From Caulobacter sp. UNC279MFTsu5.1 (GTDB lineage Bacteria; Pseudomonadota; Alphaproteobacteria; Caulobacterales; Caulobacteraceae): a stretch of 64,000 bases of DNA. Every line of letters starts with the position of its first letter. The first letter of the stretch is position 1. Below, piece by piece: positions 62,897-64,000 of this stretch. The position numbers and the translations under genes are program-made. Under the pieces are notes generated by a model. The model was not told the DNA's origin and did not search any database. It saw nothing but the letters and a program-made list of their open reading frames with translations. The stretch lies in contig NZ_FORN01000007.1 of NCBI RefSeq assembly GCF_900114015.1, forward strand, positions 64,001 through 128,000, written 5' to 3'.

Positions 62897-63753
62897 TCTC
62901 CCGACGCGGCCGGGAGCGGCTGGGGACGGGCGCCTGCGCCTGTCCCCGTCAGCATGCCGTGCGCGCGGTCCCGCTCGGCCATCAGCACGGCGAACGCGGG
63001 GACGTCGTCGTCGCGCTCGATCAGGGTCGGGCGGGGGCCGATACGGTCGACCAGGCGGCGGTACAGGACCCAGACGGGCTCGGCGACCGGCGCGCCGTGG
63101 GTGTCGATCAGCAGGGCCGAGCCGCCTTCATCCGGGCCGTGGCCGGCCAGGTGGATCTCGCCGACCGCCTCGGCGGGCAGGGCGTCCAGATAGGCCTCGG
63201 CCGCGTAGCCCAGGTTGCTGGCGCTGACGAACACGTTGTTGACGTCGACCAGCAGGCCGCAGCCGGTGCGGCGGGTCAGGTCGATCAGGAAATCGGTCTC
63301 GTCGAGGTCGTGGCCGGCCAGCGGCAGGTACAGCGACGGGTTCTCGACCAGGATCGTCCGTCCCAGGACGTCCTGGGTGCGGCCGATGTTGCCGGCGATG
63401 CGGTCAAGGGCGGCGCGGGTGCGGGGAAAGGGCAGCAGGTCGGGCTGGTGGACGCCGCGCCAGGCGCTCCAGGCCAGGTGCTCGGAGACCACGAACGGCG
63501 CGAACCGGTCGGCCAGGGCCTTCAGGGCGGCCAGGTGGCCGGGATCCGGATCGGCGTCGGCCGCCAGGGACAGGCCCACCCCGTGCAGCGACAGCGGACG
63601 CCGCTCGCGGATCGCCTCCAGCGCGCGCAGGCGCGGCCCGCCGGCGGCCATGTAGTTCTCGGGATGGACCTCGAACCACAGGCCGTCGGCGTCGCTGACG
63701 AGCGCTTCGGCGTAGTGCTGGGGCTTGAGGCCGAGGCCGGCGGTGGGGGGCAT
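62893..63753 (-). CDS. bufB: DUF692/MNIO-type oxidase, bufferin maturation
   Basis: A 286-aa multinuclear non-haem iron oxidase of the DUF692 family. It has GLGLKPQHYAEAL at the start, LWFEVHPENYMAAGGPRLRA near residue 25, SLHGVGLSLA near residue 54, then VVSEHLAWS and VDVNNVFVSASNLGY, all with family metal ligands (His, Glu, Asp, Asn). These enzymes turn cysteines of bufferin precursors into thiooxazole-type heterocycles that bind copper. It overlaps bufC (ATGA) and is separated from bufA by a family A repeat. Confidence 0.95.
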   Translation of the reverse strand: MPPTAGLGLKPQHYAEALVSDADGLWFEVHPENYMAAGGPRLRALEAIRERRPLSLHGVGLSLAADADPDPGHLAALKALADRFAPFVVSEHLAWSAWRGVHQPDLLPFPRTRAALDRIAGNIGRTQDVLGRTILVENPSLYLPLAGHDLDETDFLIDLTRRTGCGLLVDVNNVFVSASNLGYAAEAYLDALPAEAVGEIHLAGHGPDEGGSALLIDTHGAPVAEPVWVLYRRLVDRIGPRPTLIERDDDVPAFAVLMAERDRAHGMLTGTGAGARPQPLPAASGE

Positions 63754-63769
63754 CTTTTCAATCCAAACC

Positions 63770-63872
63770 TGTCATCCCGGACAAGCGAAGCGCAGATCCG
63801 GGACCGCCGGAAACGCATGCGCTCTGGGTCGGTCCCGGATCTTCGCGCTGCACGCTACGTCCGGGATGACAA
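63770..63872. repeat. Family A palindromic repeat inside the buf operon
   Basis: Starts TGTCATCCCGGACAAGCGAA, ends CGTCCGGGATGACAACG, with inner AGATCCGGGACC / GGTCCCGGATCT. A T7 run follows on the plus strand at 63875-63881. It occupies most of the 141-bp gap between bufA and bufB. Confidence 0.88.
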
Positions 63873-63894
63873 CGTTTTTTTGGAGCGGCTTTGC

Positions 63895-64000
63895 TTACGC
63901 CTTCGGCGTCAGCGAGCCCGTGCCGTTCGGGGTCTTGATGCTGGTGCAGGTGCCCTTGGCGACCTTCTTCCAGGCGTCGCCCTGATAGTCGACCTTGGAG
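63895..64000 (-). CDS. bufA: Bufferin precursor (DUF2282), C-terminal part
   Basis: The last 34 codons of a gene that starts beyond the window. The end reads [20 protein letters not shown] then [14 protein letters not shown] and stop, the usual tail of DUF2282 bufferin precursors, with one of the family's cysteines visible. The gene is followed by bufB, bufC and DoxX. In Caulobacter such operons respond to metal stress through sigma F; that promoter would lie outside the window. Confidence 0.85.
   Translation of the reverse strand, partial: SKVDYQGDAWKKVAKGTCTSIKTPNGTGSLTPKA

Overview
The window is GC-rich chromosomal DNA with gene starts and stops packed closely, many 4-nt ATGA/GTGA overlaps, and almost every intergenic gap over about 150 bases filled by a palindromic repeat. 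The gene content (aerobic bc1 complex petABC, hemF, cobS, bolA, an HWE histidine kinase, an ECF41 sigma factor, a bufferin operon, several secreted RcnB-like and DUF-family proteins) points to an alphaproteobacterium. Protein by protein it most resembles Caulobacter or a close relative in the Caulobacteraceae; this is recognition from memory, not a database result. No rRNA, tRNA, transposase, prophage or CRISPR array was seen.

Layout. 1-8.4 kb: tail of a DUF1285 gene, CoA-type Nudix hydrolase, CCA-adding enzyme, glutamine amidotransferase, di-haem c-type cytochrome, hemF, trmL, then the petABC operon closed by a strong terminator. 8.4-18.6 kb: two-lobed retropepsin-like protein, two tandem dienelactone hydrolases, ychF, a 66-aa small protein, DUF2188, lipoprotein esterase, cobS, RcnB-like protein, PAP2 phosphatase, DnaJ-like protein, bolA, cytidine deaminase. 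18.6-24 kb: S9 peptidase divergent from a TonB-dependent receptor. 24-33 kb: response regulator plus HWE kinase, CorC-type transporter, glyoxalase-like protein, aroB-aroK, a 485-aa secreted protein translationally coupled to xerD. 33-45 kb: accessory metabolism and regulators (flavodoxin-like oxidoreductase, two LysR genes, GST, Lrp, aminotransferase, aldo/keto reductase, MscS channel, CitE-type lyase, OsmC, a second 66-aa small protein). 44.8-54.3 kb: accA, a carboxymuconolactone-decarboxylase-family (CMD) protein, a GGDEF-EAL protein, a serine-recombinase-like protein lacking catalytic residues, an XRE/MmyB regulator, threonine aldolase, alcohol dehydrogenase, cheW. 54.3-64 kb: Gly/Tyr-rich secreted protein, suhB, an ECF41 sigma operon, DUF559 gene in a repeat-bounded cassette, thiE, bfd-bfr, a TspO-like protein, DUF2799 lipoprotein, and most of a bufferin operon (bufA tail, bufB, bufC, DoxX) running off the right edge.

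The most informative signals are non-coding. Two places 10 kb apart carry the ECF41-type promoter TGTCAC[A/G]-N16-CGTC: in front of the sigma-factor operon and in front of the CMD gene, which suggests one small regulon. Four families of palindromic repeats (called A-D here) occupy the gaps. One family-B copy supplies the C-terminal tail of the GGDEF-EAL protein, an inverted family-B pair brackets the DUF559 gene, and a family-A copy sits between bufA and bufB. Further candidate operators are a 21-bp-phased repeat pair after the MmyB-type regulator, a 19-nt LysR palindrome, a 17-nt palindrome between divergent genes, a Fur-like box at bfd, and matching GTTCAG-N5-GTTCAG repeats before two envelope-protein genes.
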